From positions 1-47,809 of the forward strand of contig NZ_JAKRMS010000015.1 in assembly GCF_022346185.1 (NCBI RefSeq): a DNA stretch of 47,809 bases. Direction: 5' to 3'. The position numbers and the translations under genes are program-made. Source of the DNA: Cellulomonas sp. ACRRI (GTDB lineage: Bacteria; Actinomycetota; Actinomycetes; Actinomycetales; Cellulomonadaceae). Shown here piece after piece: positions 23,603-31,326 of this stretch (position 1 is its first letter; every line of letters begins with the position of its first letter). A model generated the notes under the pieces. It had not been told where the DNA came from and did not search any database. It saw only the letters and a list, made by a program, of their open reading frames with translations.

Positions 23603-25225
23603 CTAACGGAACACGATCACGCGGTTGTCCTGCTTCTGCCAGCCCTCTGCCCGCTGATCAGCGGCAGCCTCATGCGCGAGCACGTCAGCCATCAGAAGGT
23701 CGATCTTCTGCGTCTCGGCCGGCTTGCCGAGGATGTACTTGTCACCAGGCTTCGCGACCTTCCGCGCCGCCAGAGCATGCAGCCGCAACGTCGGGTCGTC
23801 GTCATGCGTCGTCAGCCGCTCAGTCGTGTCCTCAAGGAACCTGACCAGCGCATCGAACATGCGATTCACCTGGTTCGTCGGCCACATCACGACGACGTCA
23901 TCGCCGTGCTCAGCCGCCCACGCATCCGCCTGCGTCTCCCAGTACCGCGGGTCGACGTACATGCGAGCCACGTCATACCGGTCGAACATCTCCGCGACCG
24001 CGACGTTCACCTCATCGCGGGGGATTCGACCGCCCCACTCGTCCGGGTTCCAGAACGTCGGCCGATCATCCGGGCCATACCTCGGCGTGAACCTGTGCCC
24101 GTCGTGCGTCTCCGCACGCAGCGCAGTCCAGTCGCCAGACCGTGAACCATCGAACCCCAGCGCGATCCGCTCACCCGGCAGCACCACCCGCTCCGGCGCC
24201 TTCGACGCATCCCACAAGGGCTCCTGCATGTACGACCCGAGACCCTGCACCAGGCGGTTCCCGAAGAACCGCTCAGCCTGCGTCGGATCCGTCTCAAGCA
24301 GCTCCGCAGCCTCAGCCTCGATCGCAGCCAGATCCACCCACGGCGACCCCGCATACACGAACTGGTGGATCTTGTGCCGGTCACGCTTGTTCCGATACGA
24401 CAGATCAGCCGGCGGCTTCCGGTAGAACCGAAAGATGTCCGCCGACCGCGACTCAAACGTCTGCTGAGCCTGCGACGACTCCATCGGATCCCACGGGTTC
24501 GTCGTCTCGATCGAACGACCACCCATACCCGCCAGGCCACGCCGCATCGTCTGCGACACCTTCAGCAGCTTGTTCCGAGCCGTGTACAGCCCCGACTCAT
24601 CCATCACCGCGAAGTTGATCGGGTTACCCAGCTTCGAGTTCGCCGCCGCCGTCACCGGGTCAATCCGGCCATCCTCAGGCAGCCGAATGAACCCCTCACG
24701 GACAAGCATCCGCTCCGACAGTGCGCCACGGCGGATCATGCCCTGCAGCGGCCGGTACACGTTGTCGACCTGATCCTCAGACGTCGCGAGGAGCTGAATC
24801 AGCGACGTCGGCCGACGCATACCCATCGGCTCGCCAGACTCATACACGTACTCGAAGCCGCAACCGCAACCGTCGTCCTCGCAGCGGAAGACCTCACCAC
24901 CGCGAGCCCAACCCGCGAACAGGCACGGACCCACAGCCTCGAACGTCACGATCGCCGCCGACCACGGACCCTTGCCCGTCTTCTGCGGACCAACCACCTG
25001 CGACCGCCGGTAGTGGAACGCGGTCGCCTGAGCCGGGCGCTGAGGGTCGAACTCCTGCCCCTTGCGCACCCGGTAGTGATTCACCGCGCACCAGAGCTGC
25101 CAGCCGTCCATCACGAACGGCTGCCCCAGCGAGAAACCATCCGGGACGATGCAGTGAGCCTCAACCCAGTCCGCAGCCAGGAACCCGAGCGTGGGGAAGT
25201 CGACGACCCAGTCGTCAGGACCCAC
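23603..25225 (-). CDS. terL: Terminase large subunit
   Basis: 540 residues. The N-terminal ATPase has a Walker A-like GPQKTGKGPWSA (79-90) and Walker B FAVMDE with D209 and E210. The C-terminal RNase H-like nuclease has D359 (ALGFDGSRSGD), D425 (VDPRYWE) and D509/D514 (KIDLLMADV). Between the Walker motifs a cysteine cluster (C115, C120, C122) may bind a metal. It cuts and packages phage DNA. The GTG start overlaps the small subunit by 11 bp. Confidence 0.93.
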   Translation of the reverse strand: MGPDDWVVDFPTLGFLAADWVEAHCIVPDGFSLGQPFVMDGWQLWCAVNHYRVRKGQEFDPQRPAQATAFHYRRSQVVGPQKTGKGPWSAAIVTFEAVGPCLFAGWARGGEVFRCEDDGCGCGFEYVYESGEPMGMRRPTSLIQLLATSEDQVDNVYRPLQGMIRRGALSERMLVREGFIRLPEDGRIDPVTAAANSKLGNPINFAVMDESGLYTARNKLLKVSQTMRRGLAGMGGRSIETTNPWDPMESSQAQQTFESRSADIFRFYRKPPADLSYRNKRDRHKIHQFVYAGSPWVDLAAIEAEAAELLETDPTQAERFFGNRLVQGLGSYMQEPLWDASKAPERVVLPGERIALGFDGSRSGDWTALRAETHDGHRFTPRYGPDDRPTFWNPDEWGGRIPRDEVNVAVAEMFDRYDVARMYVDPRYWETQADAWAAEHGDDVVVMWPTNQVNRMFDALVRFLEDTTERLTTHDDDPTLRLHALAARKVAKPGDKYILGKPAETQKIDLLMADVLAHEAAADQRAEGWQKQDNRVIVFR

Positions 25226-25691
25226 CGTTCACGACCTTCAGCTTCGACCGCGACGACGAACGAGCCGGAACCGGATCAGCCGCATGCTCGACCCGCTTCG
25301 CCGCCGTCTCATCGACAGCGACCTTCCAGCCCATCTCAGCCAGGCCGGCCGTCGTCATCCCGATCTGATCCGCGAACCGGTGAAGCTGAGCCATCAGAGA
25401 CGCCGGCGCCTCAGGATCCTCACAACGCACCGACGTCCGAACCCACAGAGCCACCGTCCGCGCACGCCACGCCTCAGACGGCATCGCCCACGCACAAGCC
25501 TGAGGAGTCCGCCAAGCCGACTCCCACACATCGAGCTCACGGCTCGACGGCCGCGGAAGGGGGAACTCCGGGATCTCACCCTGGAAACCCTCAGCCGGAA
25601 GCGCCGTCAGCTTGAACCCACGGACCTCAGAGCGGCCAGAGTTCGGGTCAGCGGGAGGGCCAGAACGGTTACGTGCACCACCTCGAGGCAT
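25215..25691 (-). CDS. terS: Terminase small subunit (probable)
   Basis: 158 residues immediately upstream of the large subunit. A basic Gly/Pro-rich N-terminus (1-30) is followed by helices (SSRELDVWESAWRTPQACAW and APASLMAQLHRFADQIGMTT) resembling actinophage small terminases, and a basic C-terminus. It should recognise the packaging site. Assignment rests on position and general pattern. Confidence 0.75.
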   Translation of the reverse strand: MPRGGARNRSGPPADPNSGRSEVRGFKLTALPAEGFQGEIPEFPLPRPSSRELDVWESAWRTPQACAWAMPSEAWRARTVALWVRTSVRCEDPEAPASLMAQLHRFADQIGMTTAGLAEMGWKVAVDETAAKRVEHAADPVPARSSSRSKLKVVNGGS

Positions 25692-26017
25692 CAGGACCCC
25701 GAGGTGAGGTGTCGGATGAACACGTCCACGCGGGCACGCTCAGCGTCATAGTCGCGGCGGAGAGTCGCCGAGTCCGCGGCGCCGCCGAAGTACTGCGCCA
25801 GAGCCTCGTACATCGCCCGGGCCGCGTCCTCGGGGAGCCGAAGCCACGTGTCCGCCTCGGGCTCAGCTTCGCCACGGACGATGGCGCGCTCCGGCTGCGA
25901 GGGCCACGTCAGGACTGCCGATTCGCCCTCGCCGCCCCACAGCGAGACAGCGATCCGGACACCCATCCTCATCGGGTCGAACTCAACTCGAGATCGAGCA
26001 GGCATCGTCATCACCAT
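25691..26017 (-). CDS. Hypothetical protein before terminase genes
   Basis: 108 residues from ATG 26017; the stop overlaps the small terminase start (TGATG). Beta-rich N-terminal half (VEFDPMRMGVRIAVSLWGGE) and a helical C-terminal half (AARAMYEALAQYFGG). No family recognised. Coupled translation with the terminase suggests a late role. Confidence 0.6.
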   Translation of the reverse strand: MVMTMPARSRVEFDPMRMGVRIAVSLWGGEGESAVLTWPSQPERAIVRGEAEPEADTWLRLPEDAARAMYEALAQYFGGAADSATLRRDYDAERARVDVFIRHLTSGS

Positions 26018-26209
26018 TCCGTCGCCGCCTTGCGCGGCATCGAGTCCGGCCGCCTTGCGCGAACCGGAAGGTCAAGCGGAGGCCAAGGCCAGAGGGTCTG
26101 AACCCTCCGCACCACCGAGCGCCCTCCCCGGCGGTCCAGGTGGGGTGCGGCCCGGGGTGCCCCCCTGGGGTCCGGAGGGGTCACGCTTGACCCGGGCTTG
26201 ACCTTCAGG
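26018..26209. other. Gene-free region with repeats, candidate packaging site
   Basis: 192 bp with no gene between HNH and the terminase cluster. It holds a 13-bp direct repeat (26024-26036 and 26049-26061, 25 bp apart). GTCAAGCG occurs at 26071-26078, inverted at 26184-26191, and again at 26220-26227 just inside the HNH gene, with a further CTTGAC at 26197-26202. Cos sites of HNH-encoding siphoviruses usually lie here. No overhang can be assigned from sequence alone. Confidence 0.4.
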
Positions 26210-26563
26210 TCACGTCTGAGTCAAGCGTCCGCGTCGTCCGCCGTCGCTGCGGTTGCACGTCGCGCATTGCGGGCCTCGGTAGGCCGTGCGGTCCTCGGTG
26301 TGTCCGAGGTCCAGCGTGGCTGGGGTGAGCTTGGTGCCGCAGTCGATGCAGTGGATCGTCTCGCCTGCGTTCATGCGTGCGACGAGTGCTGCCCTCATGC
26401 GGTCGTGCCGGGTGTCGTACCCGCGTGCCTGCCGTGTCCCGCGTCGCTGCTCGTAGGCGCGTGCGTGGCGTGGGCAGTAGCGTTCCCCGTTGGTGAGGAT
26501 CGTCGGGCATGCGGTTGAGCGCCCGTCTCGCTCGTCTTTGCCGGGGCAGCGTCGTCCTGCCAT
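26210..26563 (-). CDS. HNH endonuclease of the packaging module
   Basis: 117 residues. N-terminal Cys-rich part (RRCPGKDERDGRSTACPTIL, then RYCPRHA), then an HNH domain: HCIDCG, LDLGHTED with the key histidine, and CATCNRSDGGRRG. Small HNH proteins next to terminase work with it in DNA cleavage at cos in several phages. It is the first gene of the late operon, about 100 bp after the early-operon terminator. Confidence 0.85.
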   Translation of the reverse strand: MAGRRCPGKDERDGRSTACPTILTNGERYCPRHARAYEQRRGTRQARGYDTRHDRMRAALVARMNAGETIHCIDCGTKLTPATLDLGHTEDRTAYRGPQCATCNRSDGGRRGRLTQT

Positions 26564-26659
26564 GTCTACCCCCGCCCCTCGTCTGGCTCGCCTCGCGCTA
26601 CCCGCCAGGTTGCTGTCCGAGGGCCCTGAGACGCGGGCGGGGTGTTTGTGGGTATGGCA

Positions 26660-26689
26660 AAGGCCCCGGACTCGCGGTCTCGGGGCCTT
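26660..26689 (-). terminator. Terminator of the early operon
   Basis: Nine-bp stem AAGGCCCCG/CGGGGCCTT (26660-26668 with 26681-26689) followed on the minus strand by TTTGCC. It lies 3 bp after the last early gene (26692) and separates early from late leftward genes. Confidence 0.75.
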
Positions 26690-26691
26690 GT

Positions 26692-26967
26692 TCAGGGTGC
26701 ACTTCTCCCTGTTGCCGGTGACAGTACCAGATCAATGGGATCCTGCAAGTCACTCCCTTCGCCTCGCCACACCCAGCTCGGAAGGTCCGATGCGATCGGG
26801 TGGGGGTATGCGTGTTCGGGCCACTCGATCAACTGGCGCCCGTAGGCGAAGGTCGCGTGTCGCGTCTCGGTGCCATGCTCGGCGAGGTCGCACCGCAAAT
26901 CTGCGATCACCCAGTAGCAGGTGCACCTGCTCGACGGTGCGGGCCGCTGATCGTCGTTATCGCTCAC
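26692..26967 (-). CDS. Hypothetical early protein
   Basis: 91 residues, GTG 26967, overlapping the preceding gene by 11 bp. One CxC pair (SRCTCYWVIADLRCD), no known domain, acidic. Last gene of the early operon before the hairpin terminator. Function unknown. Confidence 0.55.
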   Translation of the reverse strand: MSDNDDQRPAPSSRCTCYWVIADLRCDLAEHGTETRHATFAYGRQLIEWPEHAYPHPIASDLPSWVWRGEGSDLQDPIDLVLSPATGRSAP

Positions 26968-27310
26968 TGCGAGCTTCCTGTCGGGCGGTGCGGATGTGCC
27001 ACTTGTTGCTGTTGGGGCATCGGTAGGGCTCGTAACGCATGCCCTTCGGGGCTTGACTTCGGATTACCCACGCCACAGCTGCGGACCTGCTGCGGTGCTG
27101 CACCTTGGGGCCGCCCATGTGGTTGGTACAGTGGCAGCCGACCTTTGCGCGGGCCTCGTGCTCGCGAGCACGGCTCTTGGCTAGCCCCCATCTGTCACGA
27201 TGCGTTCCCTGTCCGATGCGGCACATCTTTCCGAGTGACACCCCGCATCGCGGGCACGGCACGGATAGTGGGTCGATGCCCGGCTCGGCGGCCTTGCTTC
27301 GGTAACTCAT
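26957..27310 (-). CDS. Phage zinc-finger protein
   Basis: 117 residues from ATG 27310 (TGATG overlap). CPRCGVSLGKMC (20-31) followed by a basic H/R-rich stretch (GTHRDRWGLAKSRAREHEAR) is a phage-type zinc module; a related CPECG-x-DKGSWC unit lies in the exonuclease at 34887. A C-terminal basic region with CPNSNKWHIRTA may form a second site. Probably nucleic-acid binding; specific role unknown. Confidence 0.65.
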   Translation of the reverse strand: MSYRSKAAEPGIDPLSVPCPRCGVSLGKMCRIGQGTHRDRWGLAKSRAREHEARAKVGCHCTNHMGGPKVQHRSRSAAVAWVIRSQAPKGMRYEPYRCPNSNKWHIRTARQEARSER

Positions 27311-27540
27311 CACTGGGCCTGCTCGTCAGCCTCAAGGCTTCGGAGCATGCGCCGAGTAAGTCCTTCGAGGGCGTGTGGCTGTGAGTCGGAGTACGTGAAG
27401 CCGTAGCCGGTTGAGTTGTCGTCGAATGGCTTGGATGAGACTGCGAGCGCCCAGTCCACGATGAACCGGTCGGCGCCCTGTTGGTTGGTGATGTGTGCGC
27501 GGATGGCGTCCTCAAGAGCCGCGTAGGTGTCGTCGCTCAT
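27310..27540 (-). CDS. Hypothetical early protein
   Basis: 76 residues from ATG 27540, which overlaps the previous stop (ATGA). Helical N-terminus (TYAALEDAIRAHITNQQG), then WALAVSSKPFDDNSTGYGF and an acidic end EADEQAQ. No family recognised. Confidence 0.55.
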   Translation of the reverse strand: MSDDTYAALEDAIRAHITNQQGADRFIVDWALAVSSKPFDDNSTGYGFTYSDSQPHALEGLTRRMLRSLEADEQAQ

Positions 27541-28466
27541 GCTGCGGCTCCTGTCGTAAGTAGTCCGGCGATGTCGCCGAGTCGGTAGAGGGCGTGTCCG
27601 CGGACGTCTTCTCCGTGCTGGGGGATGCGGCGGTCGGCCTCGGGTCGTTCGCGGTCGCGCTTGAGTGCCTGGTTGAGGGTGTTGCGCTTGAGGTCGGGGA
27701 GGATGCGGCGTGCGTCGTCGGCGGTGACGAGGGCGTCGGGGTGGGTCTGGGGGAGCGCGAAGACGGTGTGCAGGTTGGTGTAGCGGAGGCGGTCTTCGTC
27801 GGGCCAGGTGGTTCCGCAGCGGGTGCAGCGTCGGGTGTCGTCGAGGCCGTCGGGGAGCCATTCGCGGATGACGGGTCCGGAGCAGTAGACGCAGGGCGCG
27901 GGTTCGCGGATGGGGTCGAGCCCGAGGAGCCGGCGGACGGTTGCGCGGACTTGGCGGGCTTCGTCGAGGTAGGTGGTCCAGCCGGAGTCGTCGGGGTTCT
28001 GCGCTGCCCAGAGGGTGTGGTCGACGAGGTACTGCAGGCTGGGGTTGTGGTCGCCGCGGGTGTCGGCCCATGCCTGTGCCCAGCCGTGGAGGACGTCGAC
28101 GGCGGTGTTGGGGTGCTTGGCGGCGGCGATGCGGGTGTCGGCGGGGTCCTCGATGACGGCGTCGAGCCCGAAGGGCAGGCGGTCCCGGTCGTTGGAGGTG
28201 GTGACGATGTCGCGGTCGTATCGGACGGCGCGGAGCCCCATGACTTCGGCGATGTGGAAGGGGACGGTTGCGATGGCGTCGATGACGTCGGTGATGAGCT
28301 GCTGTGCGCGGGTGAGGCAGGGCTGGCAGATGGTGAGGCTGGTCTCGAGCGGTCGGTCGCATTCGCTGCAGCCGGCGGTCATCGTTGCGCAGTCGGCGCA
28401 GGTGTATGTGGTGGCGGCGGCGCTGTAGGTGCGCTCGGCGATCCACTCGTGTGCGTGGTTGCTCAT
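27537..28466 (-). CDS. Zinc-binding and helix-turn-helix protein
   Basis: 309 residues. An N-terminal double zinc-ribbon-like part (YTCADCATMTAGCSECDRP, then ICQPC), a central helical domain (65-190), a second CxxC/CxxC ribbon (CVYCSGP, then CTRCGTTWP, about 194-228), and a C-terminal helix-turn-helix (VTADDARRILPDLKRNTLNQ, about 247-270) ending in a short wing-like stretch. This is typical of a large actinophage DNA-binding regulator. Upstream is a 95-bp AT-richer gap that may hold a promoter. Confidence 0.65.
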   Translation of the reverse strand: MSNHAHEWIAERTYSAAATTYTCADCATMTAGCSECDRPLETSLTICQPCLTRAQQLITDVIDAIATVPFHIAEVMGLRAVRYDRDIVTTSNDRDRLPFGLDAVIEDPADTRIAAAKHPNTAVDVLHGWAQAWADTRGDHNPSLQYLVDHTLWAAQNPDDSGWTTYLDEARQVRATVRRLLGLDPIREPAPCVYCSGPVIREWLPDGLDDTRRCTRCGTTWPDEDRLRYTNLHTVFALPQTHPDALVTADDARRILPDLKRNTLNQALKRDRERPEADRRIPQHGEDVRGHALYRLGDIAGLLTTGAAA

Positions 28467-28561
28467 CGGGTTGTTGCCTCTCGCTGGCGGGTACGAGATT
28501 GACGTGCAAATTGTCCCATGTCGACAGTGGTGAATCCAGTTACGAGGCTGTCAGGTTGTAC

Positions 28562-28807
28562 TTATGCGGCTGCGTTGTCGCTGTCCTCCAAGATCCGGTA
28601 CTCGACTCCGATCGGGAGGGTGTAGAGCTCGACGGCGTACCTGGCTTCGACAGCCGACGTCGCACCGAGGTCGATGTGGATGTCCCCGTACCCGTGCGTC
28701 CAGTACGTCTCGGAGGACACGGGGACTCGCGCGTGCCGGCAGATGGCGCGGACGAGTTGCGCCCACCCGAGGTCACGTGGGACGCGGGTCAGGACCGGGG
28801 TGGTCAT
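28562..28807 (-). CDS. Hypothetical early protein
   Basis: 81 residues; its start overlaps the stop of the next gene upstream (ATGA). Sequence VPVSSETYWTHGYGDIHIDL and VEYRILEDSDN suggests a small alpha/beta protein. Ends ahead of a 95-bp gene-free stretch. Function unknown. Confidence 0.55.
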   Translation of the reverse strand: MTTPVLTRVPRDLGWAQLVRAICRHARVPVSSETYWTHGYGDIHIDLGATSAVEARYAVELYTLPIGVEYRILEDSDNAAA

Positions 28808-28962
28808 CGCTGGTCCTCCGGCTCGATGCGGCCTGGGTTCGCCGTGAAGCCGATGCGCTGGGGCTCGGACCGCTCTACGAGCGCATCCACCTGGGCCTCG
28901 CGCTCGACTTCCGCCGGCTCTGGTCGCCGCCGCTCGATGTCGATGGTGAGCCGGATCCTCAT
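28804..28962 (-). CDS. Small hypothetical protein
   Basis: 52 residues from ATG 28962 (ATGA overlap with upstream gene). MRIRLTIDIERRRPEPAEVE followed by a charged helix. No family recognised; accepted for its tight coupling on both sides. Confidence 0.55.
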   Translation of the reverse strand: MRIRLTIDIERRRPEPAEVEREAQVDALVERSEPQRIGFTANPGRIEPEDQR

Positions 28963-29192
28963 GCCCTGGCCTCGCTCTCGTGGACCATGCCCTCCACGCA
29001 GACTTCGAACCGTCGCGGCGCCCGGTAGCCGGGGTTGCTGATCTCGTCGCTGCTGTAGGTCCAGATCGGGGAGATGGTGATGCGTGGGTCTGGTCCGACG
29101 GCGTCGAGCCGTGCCATGACGAACGCCCATGCGTCTGCGAGCTCGTCGACGGACGTGGCGTACTTGGTCGTGACTTCGATGGGTGCGGACAT
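28959..29192 (-). CDS. Hypothetical early protein
   Basis: 77 residues, MSAPIEVTTKYATSVDELAD at the start. Predicted alpha/beta with WTYSSDEISNPGYRAPRRFE; no known domain. First gene after a 180-bp gap carrying a long inverted repeat. Confidence 0.55.
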   Translation of the reverse strand: MSAPIEVTTKYATSVDELADAWAFVMARLDAVGPDPRITISPIWTYSSDEISNPGYRAPRRFEVCVEGMVHESEARA

Positions 29193-29268
29193 GCTGTGCG
29201 CCTCTCTAACGGCTCAGAATCACTCGGGTGTAGTCCGGTCCCCGTTCGCGCCTGTTCGGCGCTCCTAG

Positions 29269-29374
29269 GACCGCGGGTGCGGGCTGGTCGGGTGCTGCGG
29301 TCGGGTTCCTGGCCGTGTTGCTGCTGAGGCGCGGCGGCTGGTGACCTTCTTCCGGACCCGACCAGCCCGCGGTC
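29269..29374. repeat. Long inverted repeat in early operon gap
   Basis: A 15-bp perfect inverted repeat (29279-29293 with 29356-29370). An outer GACCGCGGG (29269-29277) pairs with CCCGCGGTC (29366-29374) if 6 bases bulge out. It lies in a 182-bp gene-free stretch between 29192 and 29375. There is no T run. It could be an mRNA structure, an origin-like element or an attenuator. Confidence 0.6.
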
Positions 29375-29638
29375 TCAGGTGGCCCGGTATGGGTTGCTCT
29401 CTCGCCTCGGCTTCAGGTGCGCGGCGAAGCGGATGGCGTTGCCCGCGGTGTAGCCCTCGTCCCACGCCTGTGCTGCCACCTGTGCGTCGTGCTCGGCCGT
29501 GGCGAGCAGCCCGGCAGCGGCCAGCAACCGCACGATGTCCTGAGCGTCGTCGTAGGTGATGAACGCGCGGTAGTTCACCTCGGCGTTGATGACCTGCGCC
29601 GCGCGCTCGGCGGCGGTCGGCTTCGGCTGGGCGGTCAT
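29375..29638 (-). CDS. Hypothetical early protein
   Basis: 87 residues from ATG 29638 (ATGA overlap). Helical: TAAERAAQVINAEVNYRAF, then DIVRLLAAAGLLATAEHDAQ; basic end. It resembles the many short helical actinophage early proteins; no function assigned. Confidence 0.6.
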   Translation of the reverse strand: MTAQPKPTAAERAAQVINAEVNYRAFITYDDAQDIVRLLAAAGLLATAEHDAQVAAQAWDEGYTAGNAIRFAAHLKPRRESNPYRAT

Positions 29639-29796
29639 CGGGTCGCCCGCTCGGTGCCGCACCGGTAGCACCGTCGCCAGGTGATCGTGAGCCCGATGTC
29701 ACCTACCCGCCGGACCTCGTACCAGGCGTGCCAGTTCCATCGGCAGCGCAGATCATCCGTCCCGTGCCATGCGGCGTCGTGCTTCGGGTCGTTCAC
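29635..29796 (-). CDS. Small basic CxxC protein
   Basis: 53 residues from GTG 29796 (GTGA overlap upstream, ATGA overlap downstream). Tryptophan- and arginine-rich: LRCRWNWHAWYEVRRVGD, then CYRCGTER. Looks like a one-zinc fold. Tight coupling on both sides supports that it is real. Confidence 0.6.
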   Translation of the reverse strand: MNDPKHDAAWHGTDDLRCRWNWHAWYEVRRVGDIGLTITWRRCYRCGTERATR

Positions 29797-30554
29797 GGGG
29801 TCACCTCGACTCCGAGCGCGGCCAGACGCCGGACGAACCAGGCGTAGCGTCCGTGCTCCCCGGCCAGAGCGAGGCTCTGCCGCACCTGCTCGGCGGTCAC
29901 GGTCGGCGTGGCGGCGTCACCCCGGGCGGCGAGGACGGCGTCGACCACCTGCTCGTCCCTCTCGTCCGTGCGGGCAAGGGTGGCCCGCACGTGATCGATA
30001 AGCGCCTCCCGGTCCACCGCCTCCCCGCCGCGCTGAGCGGGGCACCACGCGTCGTGCAGGCCGTGCGCCTGGTCGCAGGTGCAGCGCGGCCTCGCCTCCC
30101 CAGCACGGGCAGCGGCGAGGGCGGCGCGGGCAGCGGCCACCGCGAACTCGCACAGCCGATCGACCCACACGCTCGCGTCGTGCCGCTCGCAGACGGCGGT
30201 TCCCTCAGCCGCGTCGGTGACCTCTGGGACGCACTCCCACTCGGCCATCAGGGCAAGCGCGGCCCGCTCCACGCCGTCTCCCGTGGCCGGGTCCTCGTCC
30301 GGGTGCTCGTACATCCCGGCGGACGCGGAGACGACCGCGTCCATGCCCGTGGCCGGCTGCGGGGCGTCCGGGCGGAACAGGACCGTCAGCGGGCCGTAGT
30401 ACTCGGCGAGGCGGTCGCTCATCTGCGGCCCCTCGTCGCCCGTGTGGTGCCACAGCTCGTGCAGGTCCACCTGCCATGCGGTGTCGTCTGCGTCAGCCAC
30501 GACACTGCCCTCGGGCAGCGCGTCGAGCTCAGATGCCGTCTTGATCTCGGTCAT
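29793..30554 (-). CDS. Hypothetical early protein, acidic
   Basis: 253 residues from ATG 30554 with AAGGTGG upstream. The N-terminal part (TASELDALPEGSVVADADDT, then WQVDLHELWHHTG) resembles short phage proteins about conditional property values seen in actinophage early regions. A middle helix and a CTCDQAHGLHDAWC motif may bind metal. C-terminal helical. No enzyme motif recognised. Confidence 0.6.
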   Translation of the reverse strand: MTEIKTASELDALPEGSVVADADDTAWQVDLHELWHHTGDEGPQMSDRLAEYYGPLTVLFRPDAPQPATGMDAVVSASAGMYEHPDEDPATGDGVERAALALMAEWECVPEVTDAAEGTAVCERHDASVWVDRLCEFAVAAARAALAAARAGEARPRCTCDQAHGLHDAWCPAQRGGEAVDREALIDHVRATLARTDERDEQVVDAVLAARGDAATPTVTAEQVRQSLALAGEHGRYAWFVRRLAALGVEVTP

Positions 30555-30556
30555 GG

Positions 30557-31207
30557 TCAGGCCACCTTTGCGTTCGCGTGGTTGGGGCAGAGCCCGTCGG
30601 GGCTCGCGGTCTTGAGTTGGCAGCGGGCTCCGCTGCGCTTGGCCGTACCGGTGCACTGCTGTGCGTCTCGCTCGGCCCGCTGGCGGGCGAGGATCGCCGC
30701 CCACTTCGACCGAGTGCAGGTCCAGCACGATCGCCGGCCATCGCCCACGACCCTGGTGTTCTCGGGCGTGAACGGGTGTCCCTTGGAGCACTTGGTCTTG
30801 CGGGAGTTGAGCGCGGAAGGTCCGATGCCTCGACGCGTGTTCTCGCCGTCAGTGACCGGCTCGAGGTGGTCCGGGCGCACGCAGTGCCGGACGCGGCACA
30901 CATGGTCGAGGACGAGTCCGTCCGGGATGGGGCCGTTGGTCGCTTCCCAGGCGACGCGGTGGGCGCGCTTGGTGACGCCTCGCTTCGGGGCGAACGCTCC
31001 GTAGCCGTAGTTGGTGATGTACCCCGTCCACAGCCAGCACGTCGGCGTGCGGTCCACGTTGGCCCAGAACGCGGCCATCGAGTCGCGGGGCTGTCGCGCG
31101 GGGAGAGTGCCTCGCTTCTGCGCGGACTTGTAGTGCGGGTTGCAGAGCCCGCGGGCCTGGACGGTGCGCTCGCACCCGTCCACGGAGCAGTTTCGGGTAG
31201 CCTTCAC
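30557..31207 (-). CDS. HNH homing-type endonuclease
   Basis: 216 residues from GTG 31207. Starts with one Cys module (NCSVDGCERTVQARGLCNPH, 6-25), like those of the other HNH gene. Then comes an HNH_3-type domain (about 48-125): WLWTGYITNYGYGAF, DHVCRVRHCV with D101-H102, and HLEPVTDGENTRRG. A C-terminal zinc pair region (C140, C161, C164, C185, C196, C207) follows. It probably nicks or cuts phage DNA to spread itself. An in-frame ATG at 31330 overlapping the upstream stop would add 41 residues, but the promoter-like leader favours 31207. Confidence 0.85.
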   Translation of the reverse strand: MKATRNCSVDGCERTVQARGLCNPHYKSAQKRGTLPARQPRDSMAAFWANVDRTPTCWLWTGYITNYGYGAFAPKRGVTKRAHRVAWEATNGPIPDGLVLDHVCRVRHCVRPDHLEPVTDGENTRRGIGPSALNSRKTKCSKGHPFTPENTRVVGDGRRSCWTCTRSKWAAILARQRAERDAQQCTGTAKRSGARCQLKTASPDGLCPNHANAKVA

Positions 31208-31240
31208 GGCAGCCTGCCTCTCGCTGTGATCGAGATGGTG

Positions 31241-31293
31241 GGTCAGGCCCCGGGGAGTGTTACCAGCACTCGTCGGGGCCGCTTCGATTCTAC
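31241..31293 (-). promoter_or_regulatory. Promoter and hairpin leader of second HNH gene
   Basis: GTAGAATCGA (31293-31284) with a TAGAAT -10 box, then stem GGCCCCG/CGGGGCC (31274-31280 with 31246-31252), an inner stem GAGTG/CACTC, and then TGACC. It matches the leader at 15576-15636 in order and in flanking sequence while the stem bases differ. Confidence 0.55.
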
Positions 31294-31326
31294 CCCGGGA
31301 ATGCCGCGTAATCACGCTGTTCGGCG

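Noticed and set aside
29265..29702. 145-codon minus-strand frame across the inverted repeat region
   Set aside because: It overlaps well-coupled genes in another frame and is Gly/Arg-rich.
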